Source: Crocosphaera chwakensis CCY0110 (GTDB taxonomy: Bacteria; Cyanobacteriota; Cyanobacteriia; Cyanobacteriales; Microcystaceae). From it: a stretch of DNA of 64,000 nucleotides. The stretch lies in contig NZ_AAXW01000004.1 in NCBI RefSeq assembly GCF_000169335.1, forward strand, positions 1-64,000, given 5' to 3'. Positions 1-8,723 of this stretch are shown piece by piece. The position numbers and the translations under genes are program-made. The notes beneath the pieces were generated by a model. The model was not told the origin of the DNA. It saw only the letters and a list, made by a program, of their open reading frames with translations, and did not search any database. Each line of letters begins with the position of its first letter. The stretch's first letter is position 1.

Positions 1-1
1 A

Positions 2-1708
2 CAAAAAGAGACGTTATCCGTTGACATCAAAGACAAATTATTACAGAAACGTAAAGCCAGAGAAGCTAAGCGAAAACTAATGGGCTTGATTGGGTTCTCC
101 GTATTTTTTGCTATCCTGGTTGGTGTTCCTCTTAGTTTTACTATTAGTCCTAAGATTGGTGCATCGATAGCCCTATTAATTCCTTCATTTGTTCTTTGTT
201 ACAATTATCCTCGCACAGCTTTATGGGCTTTCTTGATCTATATGCCCTTTAGTGGAACTGTTACCTATTGGATTGGTGGTGGTAATGCCCTTTTTCAGCT
301 TTCTAAAGATGGCTTTTATATTCCTGCTTTATTGGGTTTAATGCAAGATTGTCGACGAAAAAGAAAGCCGATTGTTGTTTCAAAACCTCTATTAATAACC
401 TTAATATTATTATTGATTTGCGCCTTATTAACTTTATTCTTTGTTAATGGATTTAAACAATTGCTACCGACTTGCGATTCCCTTGGTGAATACGAGAAAT
501 TTTTGCGAGATGCTAGTGGAGAATTCATTCTAGATGAAAACGGAATCGTTATTAAAACCCCTTGTAAAGAGTCCATACCCTTTGCTCAAGGAATACTTGG
601 TTTAAAAATATTATTAGGCTACGTACCTTTAATTTTTTGTGCTTATTACTTAATTCAAGATAAAAAAAGATTACTTTTTCTAGGACGCTTATTAGTCGTT
701 TTAGCCATTATTTGTTGTGCATTGGCATTTATTCAATATTGGATGCTAAAAACAGGGCGGTGTGCAGGAACTGACCATTTAGTTGGAGAAGATTTATTTA
801 AACCGAAACTTGATGCAAAATGTTTTGTAGGAGGCTCTCTTTTATACGCACCTAGTCAAGGACAAATTCGATTACCGGGAACTTTTGTTTCCCCTTGGCA
901 TTGGGCTTGGTTTTTGGTTGCTAATGCAGCTATTTGCTTTTCTGTTGCCTTTAGTGACACTGCATTTTTTTGGCGAAATTGCGGTTTAGTTGGTATGGCG
1001 ATGGTGTTTGTTAATGCAATTATTTGTGGTCAAAGATTGGCTTTAGCTCTTGTACCAGCCCTTATAATTATTATGCTATTTTTAACAGGAAAAATTGCTG
1101 ATGTAAAACGGTTTATTCCCATCGGGATTGGGTTATCTACTGTCTTATTTATAGCATTTTCTTTTATTAATCCTGACTTTATTCAAGAGCGAATTGATAG
1201 TTTTGTCTCCCGATGGAATGCGTCTCCACCCTATCTATTTATCCTAAATCAATTTGACTATGCCATGAGCAACCAAAAAGGTATTTTGGGATGGGGTTTA
1301 GGTTCAGCAACTAACTCAACTCGAATTTTTGGAGATGTTGCTCTGGTAGAAACTTATCATCCTAAACTATTATTTGAAATAGGCTATATAGGTTTAGTTG
1401 CTTTCATGATTTTTGTAACTCATTTATCTTTTTTAACCTTTAAGGCTTATCGCCCTCTAAAAGATCCAAGTTTACGGAGTTTTGCCTCTGGTTTTTGGGT
1501 ATTTATTCTAATTATTAGTTATTTTCCTTATTGGTATCCTTTAGATACTGACCCAGTGGCTATTTATTATTGGTTTTTTGCAGGTGTAATCTTCAAACTT
1601 CCCTTAATTGATAAGGAGGAACAAGCTAAATTAAAAGCCCAAAAAGCAGCAGAAGACGCAGCTAAAAAGCGTGTTAAAACTAAAAACAAAACTCCATCAG
1701 TTATTTAA
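2..1708 (+). CDS. Wzy / O-antigen ligase-like polysaccharide polymerase (5' end outside window)
   Basis: This is a multi-spanning membrane protein with roughly ten to twelve hydrophobic segments and a large extracytoplasmic loop in the middle, the layout of O-antigen ligase/Wzy-type polymerases that join sugar repeat units. The first ATG is at 80, but the frame stays open to base 2 without a stop and encodes a basic stretch, and no good ribosome binding site precedes 80, so the true start probably lies before the window. The C-terminus is a Lys/Ala-rich cytoplasmic tail. Two glycosyltransferase genes follow 17 and 32 bases apart, which indicates an exopolysaccharide operon. The family call rests on topology and context; the sugar substrate cannot be read. 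Confidence 0.7.
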   Translation, partial: QKETLSVDIKDKLLQKRKAREAKRKLMGLIGFSVFFAILVGVPLSFTISPKIGASIALLIPSFVLCYNYPRTALWAFLIYMPFSGTVTYWIGGGNALFQLSKDGFYIPALLGLMQDCRRKRKPIVVSKPLLITLILLLICALLTLFFVNGFKQLLPTCDSLGEYEKFLRDASGEFILDENGIVIKTPCKESIPFAQGILGLKILLGYVPLIFCAYYLIQDKKRLLFLGRLLVVLAIICCALAFIQYWMLKTGRCAGTDHLVGEDLFKPKLDAKCFVGGSLLYAPSQGQIRLPGTFVSPWHWAWFLVANAAICFSVAFSDTAFFWRNCGLVGMAMVFVNAIICGQRLALALVPALIIIMLFLTGKIADVKRFIPIGIGLSTVLFIAFSFINPDFIQERIDSFVSRWNASPPYLFILNQFDYAMSNQKGILGWGLGSATNSTRIFGDVALVETYHPKLLFEIGYIGLVAFMIFVTHLSFLTFKAYRPLKDPSLRSFASGFWVFILIISYFPYWYPLDTDPVAIYYWFFAGVIFKLPLIDKEEQAKLKAQKAAEDAAKKRVKTKNKTPSVI

Positions 1709-1725
1709 TTTTAACTTAAAAAATT

Positions 1726-2760
1726 ATGTCTTATCCTTCAATTTCAATTATTATTCCAACTTATAGAAGAGAACAAATTTTAAAAGATACTCTAGAGGAT
1801 GTTCTTAAACAAGATTATCCGCATTTTGAGATTTTGGTTATTGATCAAACAGAAACCCACGATCCTACTATTCAAAATTATCTGGAAACTTTGGCTAAAG
1901 CTAATAAAATTAAATGGTTTCGTGTCAGTTGGGCAAGTTTACCAGCAGCTAGGAATTATGGGGTTCGTCGCTCTCAAGGCGATATTATTATTTTCATTGA
2001 TGATGATGTTCAATTACCAGCTAATTACCTACATACTCATACAAAAGTCTATCAAGAAAAATCAGAAATTGGAGCCGTTGCTGGAAGGGTTTTAGATAGA
2101 ATGAAATTGGCTGATTCTGACAAAATAAACAATTCTGAAGACCCTTATACTATAGAAATATTACCTCCAGAAGCGATGGATCCTGGTATTGCTTGGTATT
2201 ATATTGATTTAGTTCATACTACAAAACCCCAAGAAGTTATTTCTACTCGTGGTTGTAATATGTCTTTTCGACGAGAAATTTTTACTAAATATAATATTTG
2301 GTTTGATGAAAGATTTAGAGGTAATGCTGTTAGAGAAGAGTCAGATTTTTGCTTACATTTACGTCAAACAGATTATAAAATTTGGTACGAACCTGATGCT
2401 TACCTAGTTCATTTAGGAGAAGAGACTGGAGGCTGTCATGATATCAGTACCCGTTCTTTTTCTTACCAAATTACTTTCTATCATAACCATTTTTTAATGG
2501 CACTAAAAAACTTAACTTTATTACAACAATTTCGACTTTATACTAAACTTTTTGATTGTCATGTTTTAGGTAATCCCCCTTGTAATAAAGGCGGTTCTCC
2601 GATTAAAATTATAGTACGTTTATTGTTTTACATTTTAGGGCTTATCGATGCTATTAAAACAATGTTGGTATCTCAATGGAATGATGGACAAATTTACAGT
2701 AAAAATGATATAAAAAATCAGCAATTACAAAGTAATAAATCTTTAAAATCTGTTTCTTGA
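1726..2760 (+). CDS. family 2 glycosyltransferase
   Basis: The N-terminus has the GT-A fold signature of GT2 enzymes: SISIIIPTYRR at residues 5-15 and a metal/nucleotide-binding acidic motif FIDDDVQLP near residue 90. A later ED-type acidic pair in AVREESDFCLHL (about residues 202-213) fits the catalytic base region. The protein is 344 aa, a normal length, with a hydrophobic stretch near residue 300 that may anchor it to the membrane. It would transfer a sugar from a nucleotide donor to a growing polysaccharide. It sits 17 bases after the polymerase and 32 before a GT4 gene, so the three are probably co-transcribed. Confidence 0.88.
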   Translation: MSYPSISIIIPTYRREQILKDTLEDVLKQDYPHFEILVIDQTETHDPTIQNYLETLAKANKIKWFRVSWASLPAARNYGVRRSQGDIIIFIDDDVQLPANYLHTHTKVYQEKSEIGAVAGRVLDRMKLADSDKINNSEDPYTIEILPPEAMDPGIAWYYIDLVHTTKPQEVISTRGCNMSFRREIFTKYNIWFDERFRGNAVREESDFCLHLRQTDYKIWYEPDAYLVHLGEETGGCHDISTRSFSYQITFYHNHFLMALKNLTLLQQFRLYTKLFDCHVLGNPPCNKGGSPIKIIVRLLFYILGLIDAIKTMLVSQWNDGQIYSKNDIKNQQLQSNKSLKSVS

Positions 2761-2792
2761 GTCTTAAATATTTATCAAATTAATTATTAATT

Positions 2793-3980
2793 ATGAAAAT
2801 TTTAGTAGTCAGTCATACTTATATTGTTGATCTTAATTGTGAAAAATTCAAAACTTTAGCACAATTAGATCCTAAGATTGAAGTTATTATTGTTGTTCCT
2901 AAAAAATGGAAACCAGGAGGCGTTCAAAACAAAATAATGGAAACCCAACCTCGTGTAGAAGGTAATTTTAAAGTTATCCCTATTTATAATTTTAGTCAAA
3001 ATAATCAAGGATTATTAACCTTTGGTACGGATATTATTAAACTCTTAAACAAATTTAAGCCAGACATTATTCAAGTAGAACAAGGCGTTAAATCTTTTGC
3101 TTATGCTCAATTAATTACTCTCAATAAATGGTTAAATCTAAAAGCCAAAAATGTATTTTTTACTTGGTGGAATCTTCCCTATGAGTCAAAATTTCCTATT
3201 TCCTATCTAGAACAATACAACTTAAGGAATAGTCATGGATTAGTGGCAGGAAATCAAGATGCTGCTGATATTTTACGAGATCACGGTTATGATAAAGCCG
3301 TAGAAGTTATGCCACAATTAGGAGTGGATGAAGTTTTATTTTCACCTAAAAAGCAACCAGATTTAGCAACAAAATTAGGGATTAAAAAAGAAGATTTTGT
3401 AATTGGCTTTGTGGGTAGATTTGTTAAAGAAAAAGGTATTTTAACTCTTTTGCAAGCTGTTAAATCTTTACAAAAAAAAACTTGGAAACTTTTATTATTA
3501 GGAAGAGGAGAACTTAAGAACCAAATTATAGAAGAAAGTAAAAAAATTGGTATAAAAGATAAATTAATGATAATTGAAAGTGTGGCTCATGATCAAGTAC
3601 CTCAGTATATTAATTTGATGAATGTATTAGTTTTACCATCAGAAACTACTTATCAATTTAAAACATTAACTGCTGTAGGTTGGAAAGAACAATTTGGTCA
3701 TGTGTTAATTGAAGCAATGGCTTGTAAAGTACCAGTTATTGGTTCAGATTCTGGAGAAATACCTAATGTCATTAATGATGCTGGATTAATTTTTCCTGAA
3801 GGAGATTCTATAGAGTTAAAAAACTGTTTAAATCAATTGATGTTAGATCCAGCTTTGACTGATAAACTAGCGGAAAAAGGTTATAGAAGAGTATTAGAAA
3901 ATTATACTAACAAAGCATTAGCTGAAAAAACACTAAAATTTTATCAGTCTATTAGTGATATTAGCAAAATTAATAAATAA
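2793..3980 (+). CDS. family 4 glycosyltransferase (group 1)
   Basis: This 395-aa protein has the two-domain GT-B layout. Residues 200-210 read VIGFVGRFVKEKG, the usual start of the C-terminal donor-binding domain, and the EX7E-like element is seen around FGHVLIEAMACKVPVIGSDSGEIPNVI (two parts, about residues 300-327). It would use a nucleotide sugar to extend a polysaccharide made by the preceding GT2 and polymerase genes. There is no signal peptide, in keeping with a cytoplasmic or membrane-associated enzyme. It is the last gene of the operon; the following ndhS gene starts 81 bases later. Confidence 0.88.
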   Translation: MKILVVSHTYIVDLNCEKFKTLAQLDPKIEVIIVVPKKWKPGGVQNKIMETQPRVEGNFKVIPIYNFSQNNQGLLTFGTDIIKLLNKFKPDIIQVEQGVKSFAYAQLITLNKWLNLKAKNVFFTWWNLPYESKFPISYLEQYNLRNSHGLVAGNQDAADILRDHGYDKAVEVMPQLGVDEVLFSPKKQPDLATKLGIKKEDFVIGFVGRFVKEKGILTLLQAVKSLQKKTWKLLLLGRGELKNQIIEESKKIGIKDKLMIIESVAHDQVPQYINLMNVLVLPSETTYQFKTLTAVGWKEQFGHVLIEAMACKVPVIGSDSGEIPNVINDAGLIFPEGDSIELKNCLNQLMLDPALTDKLAEKGYRRVLENYTNKALAEKTLKFYQSISDISKINK

Positions 3981-4061
3981 GTTCTAAAAAGAATGTAATT
4001 ATTATTGTTAACTAAGAAAAAATATGCTATCATTCAAAAGAAAAATTAATCAATAAAAATA

Positions 4062-4232
4062 ATGTTAATTTTACCAGGATCAACGGTCAGAGTAACTAAC
4101 CCTAACGATACCTATTATCGCTTTGAAGGATTAGTTCAGCGAGTCAGCGATGGGAAAGCTGCTGTTTTATTTGAAGGGGGAAACTGGGATAAATTAGTAA
4201 CTTTCCAGTTATCAGAAATAGAAGCGGTTTAA
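4062..4232 (+). CDS. ndhS: NAD(P)H-quinone oxidoreductase subunit S
   Basis: This 56-aa gene encodes [20 protein letters not shown] at its start, followed by [20 protein letters not shown] and a short tail. That pattern is the cyanobacterial NdhS (CRR31-like, SH3-fold) subunit, which forms part of the ferredoxin docking site on the NDH-1 complex at the thylakoid membrane. Length and sequence are those expected of the cyanobacterial form, which lacks the plant transit peptide. It stands alone between an exopolysaccharide operon and a HAS-barrel-like gene, which is normal because ndhS is usually not clustered with other ndh genes. Confidence 0.9.
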   Translation: MLILPGSTVRVTNPNDTYYRFEGLVQRVSDGKAAVLFEGGNWDKLVTFQLSEIEAV

Positions 4233-4307
4233 TGAGCAAGCAAACTAAATCAAAACTATAGAAATCGGTTAAGGTAAAAATCATTAGTTATCCTTGTCAT
4301 TGCTATT

Positions 4308-4976
4308 ATGCGCCTTCCTTTACCGCAATTTACCACAGATAATCATCATCCTGATCATATTGCTGAGGTTATCGAAACATCAACCACACAGTTTTTAGCT
4401 CAATGTTTAGAACCCGAAGACTTAAGTTTTCCTGTGATGCCACCCTTTGGGAGTTGGGTAAAATCCTTAGACGAAGAGTCAGGAAATAAAATCCTAGCTG
4501 TTGTTACTTATGCCACCACAACTCCCATAGATTCGGTGCATCGTGCGAGGGCGTTGGGGTTATCCTTAGAAGAGTTACGACAACAACAACCGCAAATCTT
4601 TGCCATGTTAAAAACAGAATTTAAAGGCACCATTGTCGGTTTTGAAAATTCTCAAAGTACAAAAAATGGTAATGGTTATAATTTGGGTAAAGCCTATCAA
4701 TATTTACCCCCTCGTCCCCCTCAAATTCATCAAGGGGTTTATCGTTGTGAAGCAGCAGAAATCATCAATTTTAGTGAAGAAGTGGAATTTTTACGAATAT
4801 TATTACAAGTTCGAGATGCCCCCGTGGATGCTTTAATTGCTGCTGCTATTAGAGATATTTATCTATTAAGAAAAGCCGATAAAAATTGGTTAGTTAAAGT
4901 AGGCAGAACCCTCAGTATTTTACTAAGGGATGATTACGATCGCCTTCAATACATTCTCAGTCAAGTTACCCTTTAA
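4308..4976 (+). CDS. HAS-barrel domain-like conserved cyanobacterial protein
   Basis: A 222-aa soluble protein widely conserved in cyanobacteria, as far as I can judge from its sequence style (MRLPLPQFTTDNHHPDHIAE at the start, then IETSTTQFLAQCLEPEDLSF). The N-terminal 130 residues look like the small beta-barrel found at the start of HerA/ATP-synthase-type ATPases (HAS barrel), but no P-loop ATPase domain follows. The C-terminal third is helical, with VDALIAAAIRDIYLLRKADK. There are no membrane segments. Its function is unknown; the HAS-barrel assignment is from memory of the family and is moderate. Confidence 0.6.
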   Translation: MRLPLPQFTTDNHHPDHIAEVIETSTTQFLAQCLEPEDLSFPVMPPFGSWVKSLDEESGNKILAVVTYATTTPIDSVHRARALGLSLEELRQQQPQIFAMLKTEFKGTIVGFENSQSTKNGNGYNLGKAYQYLPPRPPQIHQGVYRCEAAEIINFSEEVEFLRILLQVRDAPVDALIAAAIRDIYLLRKADKNWLVKVGRTLSILLRDDYDRLQYILSQVTL

Positions 4977-5110
4977 TCGTATAATTGTACACATTATACA
5001 CATTAGAGGAAATTTCCCCTCATACTGTTCGGTTCTACTACTGTTGTAAATTTCTCAATCCGTTTATCATCAAGAAAGTTAGAGGTGAATATGTTAAGTA
5101 AGAGAAGTTT

Positions 5111-6571
5111 ATGATGATTTCTGAGGCTTTATTAGAAAAATTAAGTGATATTATTAACCGTGATTCAGGGGTGAATATCGTCCCTTCTCCGTGGGAACCG
5201 ACGGCGATGGAAATAGAAGAACAACGACTTAAAGCCCAAGGACAATGGGTTAGTGCGATCGCCTCCTTAGAAATCTTACTCCTATCTTACTTAGACACCA
5301 CAACATCCGACAATAAGAACCCTCAAGGATTAATTTTATCAGCCCCGACCCCTATTTTATGCCATCCTGATCTCACCCATGCAGTACGGACAGGTATTTT
5401 TACCCTGCAACCGAGTCAACACAGTTGGAAACAATTTCAACTGCCTGGGTTTGCTGACGCTGAAAATGGAAACTATCGACCCAATGTTAGAGAATTTCCC
5501 TTGTTTCCTCAAGATCCCTTGGCCACTGAACAATTTTGTTTAGTTTTGACCTCTCGGTTCTCCTTATTAATGGTTTTAGGGGAAGATAACTTAGGACTTC
5601 CGGTCTTTCAATTTTCTTTCGATCCTGATGTCGTCTATCAGGGATGGTTAGGGTTGCGATCGCGTTTAAGTTTAGTCAATCATCCCCAACTCTGCGACTT
5701 AGACGAATTAGTTAAAAAATTTATCCCTTCTACTCCCAGTTACCAAGTCGTTACAGAATTTAGTCGTTTATTACTTCATTACTTCCCTCAAATTTCTCCT
5801 ATTCTCGCTCGAAAAAATAATTATAGTCAAGACTTAGAAAATATAAAGGATCAAGCCTCTTCATCTCAGAAAAATTCTTTCACTACTTCTACCGTTGAAG
5901 AAGCTACCGATGTCGCCTTACTTCAAGCCTTAAGTCATGAAATTCGTACGCCTTTAACCAGTATCCGTACTATGACTCGGTTGCTATTGAGGAATAAAGA
6001 TTTAGACTCCAAAATGCTTCGCTTATTAGAAAATATTGATCAAGAATGTAGTGAACAAATCAACCGAATGGAACTTATTTTCCGTGCCACAGAATTAAAA
6101 AGTAAAGAATCTCAAAATCCTTCGGTAGAATTAGTTAGAACCTCGTTAGATAGCCTATTTCATCAATCTATTCCCCATTGGAAGCGACAAGCACAAAGGC
6201 GTAATGTTGATTTAGAGATAGGAATGCCGAAAAAATTGCCTCAAGTCGTGAGTGATCCAGGAATGTTAGATCAAGTCTTAACTGGGTTAATTGAAAAATG
6301 TACCCGTAGTCTTTCTGGTGGAGGACAAATTAAAGTACAAGTGAGTACCGCAGGGCATCAATTAAAGCTACAATTTCACACAGAATCATATCGACAACAT
6401 AATCCTTTTAAAGCATTAGGACAACTGTTATTGTTACAACCAGAAACTGGTAGTGTTAGTTTAAATTTAGATGTGACCAAAAACCTTTTTAATCGTTTGG
6501 GAGGGAAATTAATTGTTCGTCAGCGATCGCAACAAGGGGAGATTTTTACGATCTTTTTACCCTTAACTTAA
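5111..6571 (+). CDS. sensor histidine kinase-like protein with degenerate ATPase domain
   Basis: The 486-aa protein has an N-terminal sensor region (about residues 1-260, no membrane segments), then an H-box ALSHEIRTPLTSIRT around His276, which is the phosphoacceptor of the HisKA dimerisation domain. The C-terminal HATPase region is recognisable by SDPGMLDQVLTGLIEKCTRS and LGGKLIVRQRSQQGEIFTIF, but the N-box asparagine is absent (GLIEKC in place of a typical N-x-x-x-N-A) and no G1-type DxGxG loop is visible. The start at 5111 or 5114 follows AGAGAAG. It may be a pseudokinase or a weak kinase. No response regulator is adjacent. Confidence 0.75.
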   Translation: MMISEALLEKLSDIINRDSGVNIVPSPWEPTAMEIEEQRLKAQGQWVSAIASLEILLLSYLDTTTSDNKNPQGLILSAPTPILCHPDLTHAVRTGIFTLQPSQHSWKQFQLPGFADAENGNYRPNVREFPLFPQDPLATEQFCLVLTSRFSLLMVLGEDNLGLPVFQFSFDPDVVYQGWLGLRSRLSLVNHPQLCDLDELVKKFIPSTPSYQVVTEFSRLLLHYFPQISPILARKNNYSQDLENIKDQASSSQKNSFTTSTVEEATDVALLQALSHEIRTPLTSIRTMTRLLLRNKDLDSKMLRLLENIDQECSEQINRMELIFRATELKSKESQNPSVELVRTSLDSLFHQSIPHWKRQAQRRNVDLEIGMPKKLPQVVSDPGMLDQVLTGLIEKCTRSLSGGGQIKVQVSTAGHQLKLQFHTESYRQHNPFKALGQLLLLQPETGSVSLNLDVTKNLFNRLGGKLIVRQRSQQGEIFTIFLPLT

Positions 6572-6602
6572 CAAGCTTCATTGATATTAAGGAGTATATT
6601 TC

Positions 6603-7058
6603 ATGAGTTTCATAGACGATACAACAAAAACCCATACAATAACAAACATGATGAATCTTTATGACACTGACTTTGTAAAGTGGACGATTCAACAAGCTGA
6701 AGCATTAAAAAATCATGATCTAAACTCTCTTGACTGGAATAACTTAAAAGAGGAAATAGAAGACTTGGGAAAAGAACAAATTCATGCTGTTAGCAGCTTG
6801 GTTAAAAGATTAATTGAATATAAGTTAAAACTCGACTATTCCCCTGATACTTATCCTCGAAACCACTGGAAAACTGAAGTTAATAACTTTCAAGATGAAA
6901 TTGAAAGACGACTAACTAAAACCTTGTTAAACAAGATAGATATAGATAAAGAATATGAAAGGGCTAAAAGATTGGTATTGAGTGAATATAAATTAACCCT
7001 TCCTGATCAATGTCCTTATGGTTTTGAAGATTTAATGAGAAGATTGCCAGAAAATTAA
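6603..7058 (+). CDS. DUF29 family protein
   Basis: The 151-aa protein contains the DUF29 pattern: LYDTDFVKWTIQQAEALKN, DWNNLKEEIEDLGKEQIHAV, and a C-terminal CPYGFEDLMRRLP. It is all-helical, acidic/basic mixed and cytoplasmic. The start at 6603 is supported by AAGGAG eight bases upstream; an internal ATG at residue 16 or 17 would give the more usual DUF29 length. DUF29 has no established function. Two further DUF29 genes lie at 8213 and 11811, which makes a small cluster of paralogues around the phenylalanyl-tRNA synthetase genes. Its stop abuts the end of the convergent pheS gene. Confidence 0.85.
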   Translation: MSFIDDTTKTHTITNMMNLYDTDFVKWTIQQAEALKNHDLNSLDWNNLKEEIEDLGKEQIHAVSSLVKRLIEYKLKLDYSPDTYPRNHWKTEVNNFQDEIERRLTKTLLNKIDIDKEYERAKRLVLSEYKLTLPDQCPYGFEDLMRRLPEN

Positions 7059-8054
7059 TTAAAACTGACTCAAAAATCGGATATCGCTATTATAAAGACG
7101 GCGAATATCATCAATTTGATGTAATACCATCGCAAAGCGTTCGATCCCTAACCCTGCAGCAAACCCTGTATAAATTTCAGGATCATAACCCACAGCTTTT
7201 AAGACATTTGGATCAACCATTCCACAACCCATCACCTCTAACCATTTTCCTTTCCATTGGACATCAACTTCTGCTGAGGGTTCAGTAAACGGAAAATAAC
7301 TAGCACGAAATTTGACTGGCAATTCTTCCCCGAACATTTGGGTTAAAAATTCTTTAATGGTTCCCTTAAGATCAGTGAAGGTTAAACCCTTATCCACCGC
7401 TAAAATTTCTACTTGATGGAAAACCGCCGAATGGGTGGCATCTACTGTATCTCGACGATAAACCCGACCTGGGGCTACAATACGGATAGGCGGTTCATGA
7501 GTTTCCATGTAACGAATTTGTACAGGAGACGTATGGGTTCTCATCAACAGATTTTCAGTTAAAAAGAAAGTATCCTGCATATCCCTAGCCGGGTGATCTG
7601 GGGGAATATTCAACGCCTCAAAGTTATAATAGTCCGTTTCTACGTGAGGGCCAGTAGCTACCTGATACCCTAACCCCATAAAAATGTCTAATACTCGGTC
7701 TATGGTACTATTAAGGGGATGAAGACGACCTAAAGAGCGACTAATCCCTGGCATGGTCACATCAAGGGTTTCGGCTGCTAATTGTTCCTTTAATTTAGCG
7801 GTTTCTAGAGTGTTTCGTTGCTTCTCTAAATTACCTTGTAAAGCTTCTTTGACTTCATTTGCCAAAGAACCAACGCGGGGACGTTCTTCTGCGCTTAATT
7901 TACCCATTCCCCGTAAAATTTGGGAGAGTTTGCCTTTTTTCCCTAAATAGTTAATTCTCAGTTGTTCTAATGCTTCTAAACTGTCGACGGCAGTAATCTC
8001 TTTTTCTGCCTCTTGTTGTAGGGTTTGTAAGTCTGTTTCTAGAGTATTAGACAT
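7059..8054 (-). CDS. pheS: phenylalanine--tRNA ligase alpha subunit
   Basis: PheS is the catalytic subunit of the (alpha-beta)2 PheRS that charges tRNA-Phe. The N-terminal coiled coil ([15 protein letters not shown], then [12 protein letters not shown]) and the class II motifs are clear: [19 protein letters not shown], motif 2 [20 protein letters not shown], and motif 3 [20 protein letters not shown]. The longest frame begins with a TTG at 8081; ATG codons at 8063 and 8054 are better, and 8054 (MSNTLETDL) matches where PheS proteins normally begin. It is convergent with a DUF29 gene and separated from pheT by another DUF29 gene, so it is not in a pheST operon. Confidence 0.97.
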   Translation of the reverse strand: MSNTLETDLQTLQQEAEKEITAVDSLEALEQLRINYLGKKGKLSQILRGMGKLSAEERPRVGSLANEVKEALQGNLEKQRNTLETAKLKEQLAAETLDVTMPGISRSLGRLHPLNSTIDRVLDIFMGLGYQVATGPHVETDYYNFEALNIPPDHPARDMQDTFFLTENLLMRTHTSPVQIRYMETHEPPIRIVAPGRVYRRDTVDATHSAVFHQVEILAVDKGLTFTDLKGTIKEFLTQMFGEELPVKFRASYFPFTEPSAEVDVQWKGKWLEVMGCGMVDPNVLKAVGYDPEIYTGFAAGLGIERFAMVLHQIDDIRRLYNSDIRFLSQF

Positions 8055-8212
8055 TGTGGACATTGAGTTGGGATAGGACAAAATTTAAACACCCATTCTA
8101 GTGTAGCGAAGTTTGGCACTGTGGCATAGTAGATGTAGAGAACATGAGAAACTCAATGAAAAATTGAATTAATTAAACTATAAATAATTGGTATAATTTC
8201 GAGGACAAAAGA

Positions 8213-8662
8213 GTGACTTCAACCAGCAATAAAACCCTTTATAACCAAGATTTTGCTTTATGGATAGAAGAAACCATCAAACAATTAAAATCGGGTAATT
8301 TCTCACAAGTTGATTTAGATAATTTAATTGAAGAGGTAGAGTCTTTGGGGAAAAGTCAACGCAAAGCAGTTAGAAGTTATTTAATTCGTTTGTTAGAACA
8401 TTTATTAAAACGACGTTATGTAATGATGTTTGACTGTTATCGAGGTTGGGAAATAGAAATTAGAAACTTTCGTCAAAGGTTAAAATTAGAGTTAGAAGAT
8501 TCACCCAGTTTAAAAAATTATATCAAAGAAATTTTACCAAAAAGTTATCAAATAGCCTTAGAAAATATGATTGATAGTTATCCTGATACAGATTTTCCCG
8601 TTGTTTATCCTTTTTCAGATAATATTGATGAATTATTAAACCATAAGTTCTGGGAGCATTAG
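8213..8662 (+). CDS. DUF29 family protein
   Basis: A 149-aa DUF29 protein with LYNQDFALWIEETIKQLKSG, VDLDNLIEEVESLGKSQRKA and a helical C-terminus ending in PDTDFPVVYPFSDNIDELL. It starts with GTG at 8213, preceded by GAGG nine bases before, and lies 61 bases before pheT on the same strand. The domain is helical with no visible catalytic residues and its function is unknown. It is the middle of three DUF29 paralogues within 6 kb; they differ enough that the duplication is not recent. Confidence 0.83.
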   Translation: MTSTSNKTLYNQDFALWIEETIKQLKSGNFSQVDLDNLIEEVESLGKSQRKAVRSYLIRLLEHLLKRRYVMMFDCYRGWEIEIRNFRQRLKLELEDSPSLKNYIKEILPKSYQIALENMIDSYPDTDFPVVYPFSDNIDELLNHKFWEH

Positions 8663-8723
8663 CAACAGCTTAATTGTTTGGTAAACTAGGATCTGGCCAC
8701 CGATCGCATCATACAAAAATACT

